A DNA stretch of 64,000 bases from Phoenix dactylifera (taxonomy: Eukaryota; Streptophyta; Magnoliopsida; Arecales; Arecaceae). The stretch's first letter is position 1. Each line of letters starts with the position of its first letter. The DNA is taken from positions 620,001 through 684,000 of the forward strand of contig NC_052395.1 of assembly GCF_009389715.1 (NCBI RefSeq), read 5' to 3'. A program made the translations under genes and the position numbers. Of the stretch, positions 29,911 to 41,771 are shown piece after piece. The notes under the pieces were generated by a model that had not been told where the DNA came from, made no database searches, and worked only from the letters and a program-made list of their open reading frames with translations.

Positions 29911-32900
29911 ATGGCGCAGCCGCTCCCCTCCGACGACAAGGCTGAAGAGCTTCCCGGTGAGCCCGGTCGATCCAATATTATTCCTTCTCCCCTCCGACAT
30001 GGCTTCATCTTAGACTTAAACGAGGCTCTTCTAAATCCTCTTCATAAAAAAAAAAAAGATTGCCAAGGATTTTTGCTGTATACATCATCCAGCGCTTATA
30101 TTTTTGAACCTTAATTTCTTTTGAAATCAGCCAAAATAGAAGTGTTATCGAAAGCTGAGAGAAGAAAAATTCATCGGGCAGTTTATTTTAGACAAATCTT
30201 TTTTCCCAAACTCTTGGAATCTTTGATACTTCTGATGTTCAGTATTGAAATCTTGTAAGGAAGTTGAAAATTTTCTACTTTTGATAGATAACGTCTAGAT
30301 CATCGATTGGTAGTTATGTTTGCTGTTACGTCTGATAATAACTTATGTATGAGTCATGACTATATGCTTAGTCTCTGGATTTGTTTCATATGGGTGTTGC
30401 CCATTTTTGTTCTCGGTTCTGTGAAATGTTCATGTTCCAGGCATTTCTCAACAAAGAGTTCTAATACCAAACAAACATGGAGAGAAGCTTGTTGGGGTAC
30501 TACATGAAACTGGTTCTAAGAAGCTTGCGATCTTGTGCCATGGATTCCGTGCTTCAAAGGTAGGTTGCTGTAATATGAGTAGTAAATTTAAGATGTCTCG
30601 ACTGCGATTTGAATTTAAACTTTTCTTATCACATGACATTAGCAGTCGTTCAACTGATAAATTAAAGATAAATTATTGGGTATCTTGGAATTAATTGTTC
30701 GATTGCAAAAGTATTTGCTTAAATTGTTTAACGTTTGATGGAAAATTTTAATAAATTTGACATCTAATTGCCTGTTTTATTATTTAAGAATTTCTCTAGC
30801 AATTAGGAACGCATTGTTTGGACTTTTTTTACTCCTTCCATGTAAAGAATGCCACAGTTGTCTGTACTCCTTAAATTCATACGGAAAGTTAGATATTTTT
30901 TATTGAATTATGACTTTGGGTATCTCCTTTTTGGTTATCTTACAGTGGTAAAAATGCTGCTATTTTCAGGATGATCAAACTTTACTTAACCTTACTGCAG
31001 CATTAACAAGTCAAGGGATCAGCGTCTTTCGCTTTGATTTTGCTGGAAATGGGTAAGCTGCTTGCAGGAAAGGCTGGAAAGTCATGCCTCTTCAAGGCAT
31101 AGTTGAACTATTTTTCTATAATTTACACTTTTGTCTCGCATTTTTCTCAGGACATGACTTAAATTATTATTTATTAGAAATATTGCAAAAGAAATTGCAG
31201 AAAAAAATTCAGCAGAAATACTTGATCTGATGGCCTGTTCAGCTCGAAGTGTTTTCGTGATAATATTTGTAGAGTGGCAAGGAGAAATGAATTAATGTGT
31301 TCACTTGATAGTACCACTTTGTAACATGCTAGCACCACATCCATGTTGAATTATATTATTACACTTCTGACACTATGTACTTTAACTCAGTATCTTGTTT
31401 ACCGGTCATGAGTTCCAACACTAAAGGAAAAAAAAACATACATTACATGGTATATATTCTTTCGAATTCAGATCTTGCAATGTTTTGCCTTTTCACCCTA
31501 CATGCTGTGAACTGAGTAGTCAACTATTGTGCATCTGTTTTATTTTCAGAACCTCCTTTTTTTATCAAAATGATCATACAGTGTTATTTATGGCAGAAAT
31601 TATTACATACAGGTAGATCTTGGTTGAAAATGAAAATTATTCAACTAAGGATGTGTTTCAGTAACAGATTAGGGATAACCTTTACCATATTGAAAACTGA
31701 ACAATGATATATAGTGTTTGTAATATTCTGCAGATTTTCTTTTTCTTGCTCTTAACATTTCTGGATTAGATGGCGTATGGTCATTCTCTTTGGTAACAGC
31801 TACACTGAGGCCTCCAAGTTAATTAGTTTAGCTCAATTAGTTTGTCATGCATGAAATCTTACCACTTTTTTTTTCATAAAAAAAAAAATCTTAGCACTTT
31901 AGAAGAAAATCTACATAATATCTTGCCATTTATTTAGCATTTTCGTTTTCTACTCTTCAGGAAAAAAATGGCCACTAATTTTGTTCTTTAATCCATTCCA
32001 GACACAGCAAAAATTAAATTGAATGGAGGTTTTCCAGATCATTTTAATGATGATGTATTCTTCTGGTTCAAATGAGGTGTAGCCTTTGATTGATCTTGAG
32101 TTTTTTTGTGAATATATCTGTTCTTTCATATGCAGCTTTACACATTTCTGTGTTAGCATGTTCTGCTTTTTCCCCATATAGTGTAACTCTCAATGTTACC
32201 ATGTTTACTAGCTAGCTTAAGCATAAACATGAATAACAAGCTCTATTTCAAATATTTGGCATTGCACTTTTACATCCTATCTCGTAGGATGTAATATTCC
32301 ATGCTGATGATATCTTTTACCATCAGATTTGTTTACCATATCAAATGGATTGAAATGTCATTCACCAGAATAAATAACCACACAAATAGTTCTGTGTTGA
32401 TTTAGTAACATGCTGACGACTATTCAATTTCCAGGGAAAGTGAGGGTGTTTTCGAGTATGGCAACTATAGAAGAGAGGCTGATGACTTGCATGCTGTAGT
32501 CTTATATTGGTCTAAACAAAAATATGAAGTAAATGCTATTATTGGGCACAGTAAAGGTAGGCAATCTCCTTGGCATATATTGGCCTTTACGTTCATATTT
32601 TCATGGCAACCAAACTTATGCTAGAACGTGGTCGTGTTCCAATTGACATTAATCTTCAGATATCCACTCCCATGTAGCAGTCCTCATCATACTGCATTCA
32701 CTGTCAGACATGATGAAAAAATTGAAAACTATAACCTCCTAGCATAGATTTTCATTTTTCTTTTGTGTCAACAAACTTATGCTTGAACCTGGTGGTGTTC
32801 CAATAAACTCTAAGCCTACAGATTATATTCCCATATAGCAGTCTTATAACACTACATTCACTGTGAGACATGATGAAATCTATAATCTCCTGTGCAAGCT

Positions 32901-35900
32901 GATGATCTTTCAAGTTGTGTATGGCATAGAGGAAAAATTAATGCATATGTTTTTATGTGAAGCATTTACTTAAAATGGGTCTTACTGGAGGAAATGTGGT
33001 GCTTTTAAATGCTTCCAGCGAAAGGATCTAGAGTGCATATGATACCAAAACATTTTAATGCCTCTTTGTTTATGTGAAGCATTTACTCACTAAAAAATGG
33101 TTCTTACAGGAGGAAATGTGGTGCTTTTATATGCTTCCATGTATCATGATGTCCCTATAGTCATCAATCTTTCTGGTCGCTTTGCCTTAGATAGAGGCAT
33201 CGAAGGCCGCTTAGGCAAAGAGTTCATGCAGAGAATCAAGAAAGATGGCTTTATTGATGTGAAGGACAAAACAGGTATACATCTATCACAATAAAATGGA
33301 GCTTGAACTAGGTTTTGCTATTACAGATATCATTTGTAACTTTGTCAGAAGCTTTCCAGTTTCGATCATTTTGTGGCTCTGACTGGTGGTAATTCTATCT
33401 TATTTTCTGGATGGTTTATATACCTCACCATGCTTCTGTAACATGATTATTTAAGATGATAACAAGAAACATTTGCGATGCATAAGATTTCCAATAAACG
33501 TGGATCTTTAATTTCAAAATAAGGATTTAAGTCATGATATATAAACAAATAATACTAAAAATGATTGTACAATATGTATATGCAAGGTTCACCAAACCAG
33601 TATCAGGACCCGTACTGGTCGGCGGGTGGGTCGGTACAGTAGCATTTGGTATCGCACCGACACACGGTACGTTTGGGCTTGCCGGTTTCAAACCGGCACC
33701 CTTTTTTTTGAGTTTTTCAAGTTTAATTAATTGGTAATCAATTTTTTTCAACTTTTTAAGTCTAATTTGATTTTTTTTTTATGTTCCTATGATCCCGGTT
33801 TAACCTAAATGATGAATTTTATTGTTTTAAAGTGGTACAAAATATAAAATGATTAGTGGAATGTTGCATGCTACAAGAAGCAATATGAAATATCTTAAAA
33901 TCAACCAGTGAGGTGAAAGATATAAAATAATAGAATCAATTACATATATTTAAAGTACAACATGCATACTAATATCTCAAATCTCGTGGAATGACGATGC
34001 CTCTCATAGATATTCGGATTATTAGCATAGTCAGGAGACACATCAGCCCACCCCTTTAACCAAACGATATTATAGTCTTATATGTTCATCCCATAAGGAA
34101 CGCGCTCTGGGTTATAAGCACTCTCGGATCTCTTGCTAAAGCTTTAGCTCTGAGAGATGTCCTCAATCTGATAAAACGGTTGTGAAGAGGCCCATATGAA
34201 TAATCCAACAACAAAATTCTACTTGTAAGATGCTCTGAGCTGCATAAGGTAGTAGCGATTGGAAGATGCCTCAGACGCACCATATTCATATCCGTATCCG
34301 TATTAGTCATATGTTGTCTGTGGCTGCAGGTAATAAGATGCAATATACGACTCAAAACTTGATACGTCTATGGATTCTACTCTACGTACGAGGTTATCTG
34401 CAACTGTATCGTGTCCTCCTGAATGACCTCAAGGAGCCTGTCTTCTATATACAATCATATCCTCGTGGGCTCTACTAGATCATGTATCATGATTCCTATC
34501 CTGTATAGCATGCATAAACTGAGACTTACCAGTGAATTGAAGACCAGCTTGCGGCTGTCTCATGAACGATGGTATTATATCCTCTACTTTTTTTCTGGCC
34601 AGCAGATCTATGATCACCAGAACTGTTACTCCTGGACTCTAAATTTGAGTGAACAGGCTCCTCCACACTCTTCATGGAGGCTGCAAATGCCTTTTATTTT
34701 TTTTTGATGTGCCGAGCAGCTTTCTGCTTATCCTTCGTGCCACTTGCTGCCTGCTTACCGGCTTACCCTTCATGCCACTCTCTAGCTGCTTATCTTTTGT
34801 GCCCCTCTTTGCCTGGCTATGTTGGGAGGATGTGTCATCCTCCTGACCGAGTCGATAGGGTAGCATAGTGGCTTCGTCTAAGCATCTCTCGATCGAGATA
34901 GGATGTCTCCAACAAGGAGTTATGTTGTGATCGGCTTCTCAGTAACCCCTATGGCTGTGGCTGATCAGCTAGATCGAAAAATTAATTTTAGCTCAAATCC
35001 ATATGGAACCCAATAATGGATATTACATATATTTTTCTAGGCTTGTAGGCATGCATCAAAGGTTACTTATTTCTCATTTTTTTTCAAATTTAGGCATAGG
35101 CCACTGTGCTTATGATCACATCAAAACTTAAATAAATGGACACTAAATTTTGCTGGAGAGTAGCTTGTATGCTCCTAAATACACTTCTGATTTTACAGTT
35201 TTTTTAATTTAATTTTTTTATTTTTTTTATTTTTTAATCCAAAAATGTATTTTAAAATTTTAAAAATTATGTGTAATGCAAGAATTAAATTTTGGCAGGA
35301 TCTTTCTTTATTTTGCAAATTTCGAGCTGTTTTTTGAAGCCAAAAAAAAATAGAAGGAATAGGATAGAAAAGATGAAGCATATCTTATTTAGGCTTGGAT
35401 CTTTTTCAATCGCGCTGAATCGGTATGATTTTGCAAATTGGGAAGAAAGGGGATTTGGTAGACATTTAAAGTTACAGAGAAGAAATGTTGGGAAGGCCCC
35501 AGGCCTTCCTTGGGGCCTTCCCAACATCTTCTTTTAACAAAAGAAGAAAAAGGGGAGAGGCTCGGTTCCGAACCAGGTCGACTCAATATGAACCGAATGG
35601 TTCGCACCAAGTTCGAACTAAACCGACTGGTTCGTGGCCGGTTCGGTCTGATTTCGGCCGGTTCGGAACCCGTTCCGGCCGGTTTGGGGCCAGTCCCGAT
35701 TTTAATACTCGAACTGACCGATTCTCTATTGGGTTGGCTCGGTACAGGCCGAACCAGGTGGTTTGGTCCGGTTCAGTCAGCCCTGTGTATATGTGATACA
35801 GTTTGTTATAAAGCAAATATAAACTGATGCAATGGTAGGGCAAGCATTTGCGAGTTTACATCTATGAGACATCCATACCCTACCAGCCAAAATGTATTCA

Positions 35901-37503
35901 TGTTTTCTTGGATTCCATGAGTTAAGGGACTTTGATAAGAGTCATGAGAGTTGAATTCGAGATGCAACTTTGTTTTGGATATGAACTAATGTTGAAGTAG
36001 GATCCAGTTAGCCAGCCCTCAATTGGTCGCCTAAGTGAGCCTGTTGTTAATGCTTATTTTACAAAAGAAAACATAATGCTAAAAGAGGTCCCATTCTCTT
36101 TTCCTTTTGTGTGAATAAAATAGGGTTCATTTCAAATCCCAAAAAACAGAGCGTGTCTTGGGTTGGGGGTGGGGGGGGTGGGAGTGGCCTCGATATCTAA
36201 ACCTATACATGTGCAAATCATTGTGCATCATATTTGCCAGGTTTGCCTCATAGCTCTTGTGCACGTGTTGATATGGAGAGCATCGATCTTCTAAATGGAG
36301 AGAGGCACATGTTATTTACTTGGAGGATGGCTATATCATCCATGTGATACTCGTAATAGGAGGAAACAAGATTAACTTACGCATGTTAATCTGATAATGT
36401 GGAGCATAATGAAGCCTCAATTATGCCGTTGAACATTGGCATCCATGATGTAGGTTCTCCCAAAATTATGTAATGGGAAAGTTGTCAAAGGAATTTCTGA
36501 GTGTGAGGGATGATGCCTTTTTTGGAAATCATCGTACCAACTTTTTTTTCTTGCTGTTTAGTTATATATAATTATTTTTCCCTTTATCTCACTTTGTTTC
36601 TTCTGTTCTGCTTCTTTCATTAATCATTTATCACACCTTATGCACAAAAATATAATAATTATTTTTCTTTTGGTACCAAATGGTTAATATTTGTTTTGTT
36701 GCAGGAAAGGTCGGGTTTCGGGTGACTGAAGACAGTCTAATGGATCGACTAAGCACAGACATGCATGCAGCAAGCATCTCCATTGACAAAGCGTGCAGGT
36801 ACCTTTCTGTATACTGCGGTGTATGTGGTATTCTATTTTTGCTGAGCCGGCAATTTCTGTGTTTGCATTTTTTTCTTGTGACATAGTTCATTGATCTCTT
36901 TAATGTTTGTGCATTGATATGGAAGTTAGATGAGATGAGAAGTTGGACCATTGTACTAGGATGGTTATATATAATTAGAATTAACCCCGTTACTTACAGG
37001 GTCTTGACAGTTCATGGTTCAGAAGATGAAATTGTACCAGCAGAAGATGCCTTAGAATTTGCTAAGCTCATACCTAATCACAAGCTACGTATTATTGAAG
37101 GTGCCAACCATTGCTATACTGCACATCAGGAAGTGCTGGCCTCAGTTGTGCTGGACTTCCTTAAATCTGATCAGGTATTCTTAGGCTCACAGGAAATTAA
37201 GATTGTAATTTGTAGATTATGAATTTTATGCATTAAGTATAGATGGAGGCTTTTTAGTTACAGCAGCGAGTCAGCAATCTCAGAATAATGAATACTTAAG
37301 TAAAGGCAAGATATTTTAAGAAAGATTTATAAATCTGGTGGAAGAAGATTAACAGGTGGAAGATTTTTATGGGGGATGGTGATACTTGTGTAAATAAATT
37401 TTTTATGCTGAGAGTTGTTATCATGTTTCTAAGGCAAGTCTTATTGTGACAAGGAGTTCAATTAATACAGGTTGAAGATGCCAGTGCGGCGGGAGACATC
37501 TAA
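29911..37503 (+). CDS. Alpha/beta hydrolase (serine hydrolase, S33-like)
   Basis: Eight exons: 29911-29956, 30441-30559, 30970-31052, 32435-32556, 33110-33274, 36705-36798, 37000-37174 and 37471-37503 (TAA). All are GT-AG and in phase, giving 278 residues. It has the alpha/beta hydrolase fold: LAILCHGF (oxyanion strand), the nucleophile elbow GHSKGG with Ser at about 122, the acid in VHGSEDEIVP (Asp about 219) and the base in EGANHCY (His about 247). It lacks a signal peptide, so a cytosolic esterase or lipase-like enzyme is likely; the substrate is unknown. Related plant proteins are annotated only as alpha/beta hydrolase superfamily. The fifth intron (3430 bp) is packed with repeats. The 5' end of exon five is duplicated in the intron before it. 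No frame damage. Confidence 0.93.
32607..32893 (+). repeat. Diverged tandem duplication in hydrolase intron 4
   Basis: 32607-32741 and 32768-32893 share AAACTTATGCT(A/T)GAAC, GTGTTCCAAT, ATATAGCAGTC-like words, CATTCACTGT and GACATGATGAAA in the same order. They are two copies of about 130 bp with many changes. Confidence 0.7.
32949..33017 (+). pseudogene. Decoy copy of hydrolase exon 5 start
   Basis: This intronic stretch copies 33068-33139, which spans the end of intron 4 and the start of exon 5. Both contain TATGTGAAGCATTTACT and GGAGGAAATGTGGTGCTTTTA. In the copy the splice acceptor CTTACAG is CTTACTG, so it should not be used. It is only a partial exon. Confidence 0.8.
33583..33720 (+). 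repeat. CAAGGTTC/GGTACC-type dispersed repeat
   Basis: Begins CAAGGTTCACCAAACC and is rich in GGTAC, GGTATCG and CACCGACA words. Related to sequences at 2.68 kb and, inverted, at 56.7-56.88 kb. It lies in intron 5 of the hydrolase. Confidence 0.5.
35478..35540. repeat. Long hairpin palindrome
   Basis: AATGTTGGGAAGGCCCC is followed after about ten bases by GGGGCCTTCCCAACAT. The two arms pair almost perfectly over about 17-20 bp with extra partial pairing outside. GC-rich, in intron 5 of the hydrolase. Confidence 0.85.
35560..35790. repeat. GC-rich GGTTCGG repeat region
   Basis: Dense in GGTTCGG, CCGGTTCGG and CGAACC words on both strands, like the inner part of GC-rich plant MITEs. Element boundaries are not clear. 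Intronic and non-coding. Confidence 0.45.
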
Positions 37504-38340
37504 AGCCATTGGATCTTTGCAAGAGAATGATGCACCATGGGTGGCTTCACTCTTGATGGTAGTTCCAGTTTCGTTGCCGATGATTAGCTGCGTGTTTGTG
37601 GAACATCACTGTTGTTGAACCTTGAGTTGTATTTGAAGTCTGAACTGATTTAAGATTCTCACCTAATGAGTGATGGCAATATATGCACAAGTGATGGGTT
37701 GTGGATTGCAGATTGCAGATGCTTGCATAAGATTCTCACCAGCTCTTTTGCTATGAATCAGCACCACCTGTGTTCGGTGCCCGCGCATCTACATGTCACT
37801 TGTATGAATGCAATAATCACTGGAATGACTTAGCAGCTGCATGCTCCTGTCACTTGCTGAGCTAATGTCATGTTATCTAATGATGAATGTATTAAACATC
37901 CATTGATGAATGTAGTAGATGGTGTAGAACTGTTGCATCCCTGTTATCATTTGATGATGAATATCTTCGCATAACTGCAACATTTATGCATGAAGAAATG
38001 CCTGTGCTTCTTACCTTTCAATGCATTCTTGTGTTTTGTCTTGAAAAGCAACAAAGGAGTGTATTAACGAAAAGTGAGAACAAAATTCCAGCATGACCAG
38101 AAAACAATTATACCAGTTATTTCTATGATATTTAATCCAACCCACGTTTAATATGTTTAATTCGTTTAACCTGACTTGATCTGTTTAATATATGGATTGG
38201 ATTATATGAGTCGGATCGGATTATTTATTTAATAAATAGGTTAGATTCAGATTTAATTTTTTGACCTATTCGATGAATAAATTAGATTAGGTTTGAGTTG
38301 ATGAATTTTTAATACCAATCCGACTCGATTGCCACCTAGC
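37504..38340. other. Hydrolase 3' flank and repeat fragment
   Basis: First part is probably 3' UTR. From about 38120 to 38340 is AT-rich sequence ending CGATTGCCACCTAG, similar to the end of the hAT-like MITE at 45.8 kb (TTTGCCACCTCTA), so possibly a fragment of that family. Confidence 0.45.
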
Positions 38341-38374
38341 CTATCCTGTACGTTGGATAACGGTCCTGCAGTAA

Positions 38375-38500
38375 AAGGGCCCAATGCGACAACCGTGATC
38401 GGAAACTGGGCCGTTCCCAACTTTAGAAGATCCCAACTGGGGCTATCGCCGGCCCACGTGCAAACATTATGGGCCAATCGGGCTCCTATACCCACTTCCA
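38375..38500 (+). promoter_or_regulatory. Site II / G-box cluster, likely hnRNP Q promoter
   Basis: Within 125 bp are AAGGGCCCAAT, ACTGGGCCGTT, GGCCCACGTGC (a G box CACGTG next to a GGCCCA) and ATGGGCCAATC. TGGGCC (site II) clusters are typical of housekeeping plant promoters. The cluster is now about 920 bp before the first exon because the fold-back element lies between them. Confidence 0.5.
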
Positions 38501-38559
38501 CAATTGCATATCTCGGGACTCGGGAGCCCAGTTCCATTATGCCATACCCACGTCTATTC

Positions 38560-39415
38560 TAGGGGTGGTTCTATATACACCCCCCCTATTGCTCAGGACA
38601 CCCCCCAAAAATTAAAAAAAAATTAAATACTCTCTACACCCCCCATTTGCTAAGGACACCCCTAAAAAATTAAAAATTCCTAAATTACCCCCCACCCTCC
38701 CCACCCCCTCACCTAAATTGCTCTCTACACCCCCCAAACCCCCCCACCCCGCTCTTCCCCTCCAAAACACCTCGCCAACGCCCAAAACCCCCCCGTTCCC
38801 CCTTCTCCCTCTCGTCGCCGGCATTCTCCCGATCTCCGACCACCTCGCCGGCTTCTCCCGGAACCACCTCGCCGGCTTCTCCCGAAATTTTTTTTTTTCA
38901 CGGTTCGTGCTCCGTTCGGCACTGGACCGCCGAACAAAAGGCTTCTGTTCGGCTGAACAGTGCCGGACAGAAGCCTTCTGTTCGGCACTGTGCAGCCGAA
39001 CAGATCTGTTCGGTTGAGGGTTGCCGAACAGAAGGCTTCTGTTCGGCACTGTTCAGCCGAACAGAAGCCTTTTGTTCGGCGGTCCAGTGCCGAACGGAGC
39101 ACGAACCGTGAAAAAAAAAAATTTCGGGAGAAGCCGGCGAGGTGGTTCCGGGAGAAGCCGGCGAGGTGGTCGGAGATCGGGAGAATGCCGGCGACGAGAG
39201 GGAGAAGGGGGAACGGGGGAGGAGGGGTTTAAGGGGGGTTTGAGGGGTGTTTTTTTTTTTCTTTTCAAAACGAAACGGAGGAGGAGGAAGGGGGGTGTAT
39301 GAGAAAATTTCAAGGGCAATATGGTAATTACACTAAAGGTTAGTTTGGGTATTTTTTTTTTGGTTTTTGGGGGGTGTCCTGAGCAATAGGGGGGGTGTAT
39401 ATAGAACTACCCCTA
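38560..39415. mobile_element. 856-bp fold-back (long inverted repeat) element
   Basis: The ends are TAGGGGTGGTTCTATATACA and its inverted partner TGTATATAGAACTACCCCTA. Pairing is strong at both ends and over the inner 300 bp or more, including the CTTCTCCCG/CGGGAGAAG blocks and a core of alternating GTTCGGC and GCCGAAC words around 38900-39110. The arms diverge in the C-rich/G-rich middle part. TATTCTA (or just TTC) stands on both sides as a possible target duplication. It codes for nothing; open frames in it arise from the palindrome. It lies just before the hnRNP Q 5' UTR. Confidence 0.85.
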
Positions 39416-39419
39416 TTCT

Positions 39420-39491
39420 AGGGTTCCTCCTCTCTTCCGCTGGTCCAAATCTCCGGCATCGCTCTCGTTCTCTCTCTGAATCGGTTCTCAG
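39420..39491 (+). other. Probable non-coding first exon of hnRNP Q gene
   Basis: CT-rich leader ending CTCAG before GTGAGT (39492). It resembles a 5' UTR exon; the intron would run to 41762 where AG precedes the exon carrying the start codon. The transcription start is not visible. Confidence 0.5.
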
Positions 39492-41771
39492 GTGAGTCGT
39501 CCTTCCGATCTCCTTCCCTCCCTGCTTCGTCATCGGAGATTTCTTTTCTGAAAAGGCTCGCAGGATTTTTTGATTCTTGTCTTCGTCTCGATTTCTTTGG
39601 GCGTTGAATCTCCTAGATTTGTGCGACTTAATGTTACCCTTTGCGCGGGATTCTGGGGAATATCTTGGTTTCTTGATTTGGTTTCCGGTGAAACAACTGC
39701 GAATGCTAGCTTGAGGTTTTAGTTCTTCTCGATGAGTCCGTAATTGGTTTTAGGAGTTTTAAAAAGTTGGATTGGAATTTTTTCCATGATTTAATCAGTT
39801 CAACTATTAATTTGAAGAATTATTTACAAACTAGGCTTCAATCTGGAAATGGCTTAGTTATTGTTGTGCAGTGTTTAGTCCCGACCCTTGAGTGTGATTT
39901 AACAAGCAGCCTTTCATGGTTTAGGAGCTTATGGACTGTATCTTTTGCTTTCTCCAATCCATTCTTCAAGGTGAATGGCTTGTTGTCGCAATTTTGGTCA
40001 TCTAATCCTAGCTCCAAGCATAGTCTAGTCATTCATCCCTGACTTGAAGTATGGTGCAGTATCCGCCATTTATTGCCAACTTGCATGTGGTTTAGACAGC
40101 CGCCTTACTGAAACCCAGATGGTCTGAAAACTCGAAATGCTTGTGGTTCTTGTTTTCTTCAGGTCTGTTAGTCCTAATTGACATCATCTTAGCTTCATAG
40201 GATATGCTTCTTGTTTAATTTGCATTGTGTAAATGGGTGCCACTCGGTATCAACTCTTGGGTCCCAACTTTAGGGTGTGATAAGTCAGCTTCTTTAGCAT
40301 GGCCGAGATAGTTTAAGAACTCAGAATGGGGTGGTTCTTTGGAGTAATAAGAAATGTCTCTTGGTCTAGGTTTGTGTGACTAATTTGGAGCAATTGCAAG
40401 TACTGCTGTCATAAAAAGGAACATCCACAACTTGTCTGGATAATATGGATTTCAAAATGTGTCGTATAGATTATGGTTACTTGAAATCCGTTCTTACAGT
40501 TAAAAGTGTTCCCCTTTCCCTAGAGCATTTATTACTTATATATACAGTGTATCTGTTTCATTGAGTTTGAATGCATGGAATCATGAAATGAACTTTGGAT
40601 GATGCCTACTCGATTTGTTTGTGAACCACTTGCATATAGCCCCCACTCAGACTCGTATCTTTTCTGTTATTTGATGGGACTGCACTTCTGTAATTGATTT
40701 GTTTACTAAGCAAAAATGTCAATTCAGATGACTTCAGATTAACCTTTGCTGTCAGTGTATTCACACTGTAGTATCTTGTGGCATGCAGAAGTGTTCTTTG
40801 TAGTGTTGAGTGGTGTCTCAAAATGCTATTGTTCTAAATTGTGTTTTGTTCATTATCAGTTATTGGTTCATTGATTTGCGTACAAACTTTTATTTTCCAA
40901 ATTGTATTTTTTTCATTTTCTTGATGACAATATATTTGTGGGGTTTGGATGAGTTTATGCATTATGATGGTTAATAACATGAACATAGCTTCATGCTTCT
41001 ATTGGTATTTGTGGTGGTCAACTTGCAGTATTATTATATCCCCTGATAAATTATTTTGGTTTCTTCAAATCTACTTTGCAATGGAAGGTATATTAATTAA
41101 CGATGTTACGTGGCAATGGGTGGCTTTATCATTGATGACAGTTAATATGCTGATAATATTTGCCTTTAAATAAGTCTTTACTTTTTATCAGTTGTTTTGG
41201 TGTTATTTATATCAAGCAAGTCATATTGGTTCTTGGCTGGAGGTGAATCAATTTCTGCATCTCTGGAAACTGCAAAAAATATGGTCTCAGCATTTATTCT
41301 TCATTTTACTTTATATGGTAATTTCATGTGCTCAATTCTCACACCGTGTTCTTTTTTTTTTTCCCTCTCTTTTTTCCTTTTTTTATTCCTTGTGCGGGAA
41401 TATAAATAGTTATGCACTTAAATGAGCGAGTTTATTTTGGGCTTCAGCTTGGTATCTGATTTGCAAGCATACATTTCATCAGTTTTGCATCTATCAAGCA
41501 TCATCCTCTTGCTTATCATTTTGTGATACTTTGTCCTGCTTGTCGCTATTATTGCTACTGTTATTATCGTCCCATAAAGAAAGTCTTTCACATTGAAACT
41601 CCTTTGAGCCGTAACCATGGCTTGGATTGAATTTGGATTCTTACTCTGCAACTCCTGTTGGCCTTTCTATTTTTTTCCTCCTTTCTGCATCCGTATGCTT
41701 CCTCTTGCAAATGCTTCCGGCACCTGTGCTTTGTTCACAGTTGCCTTGCAAGCTTCTTTTAGATCCGTAAG

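Noticed and set aside
38612..39319. Overlapping open frames of 88-145 codons on both strands
   Set aside because: They come from the inverted repeat: both arms translate to similar Arg/Ser-rich text on both strands. No known domain.
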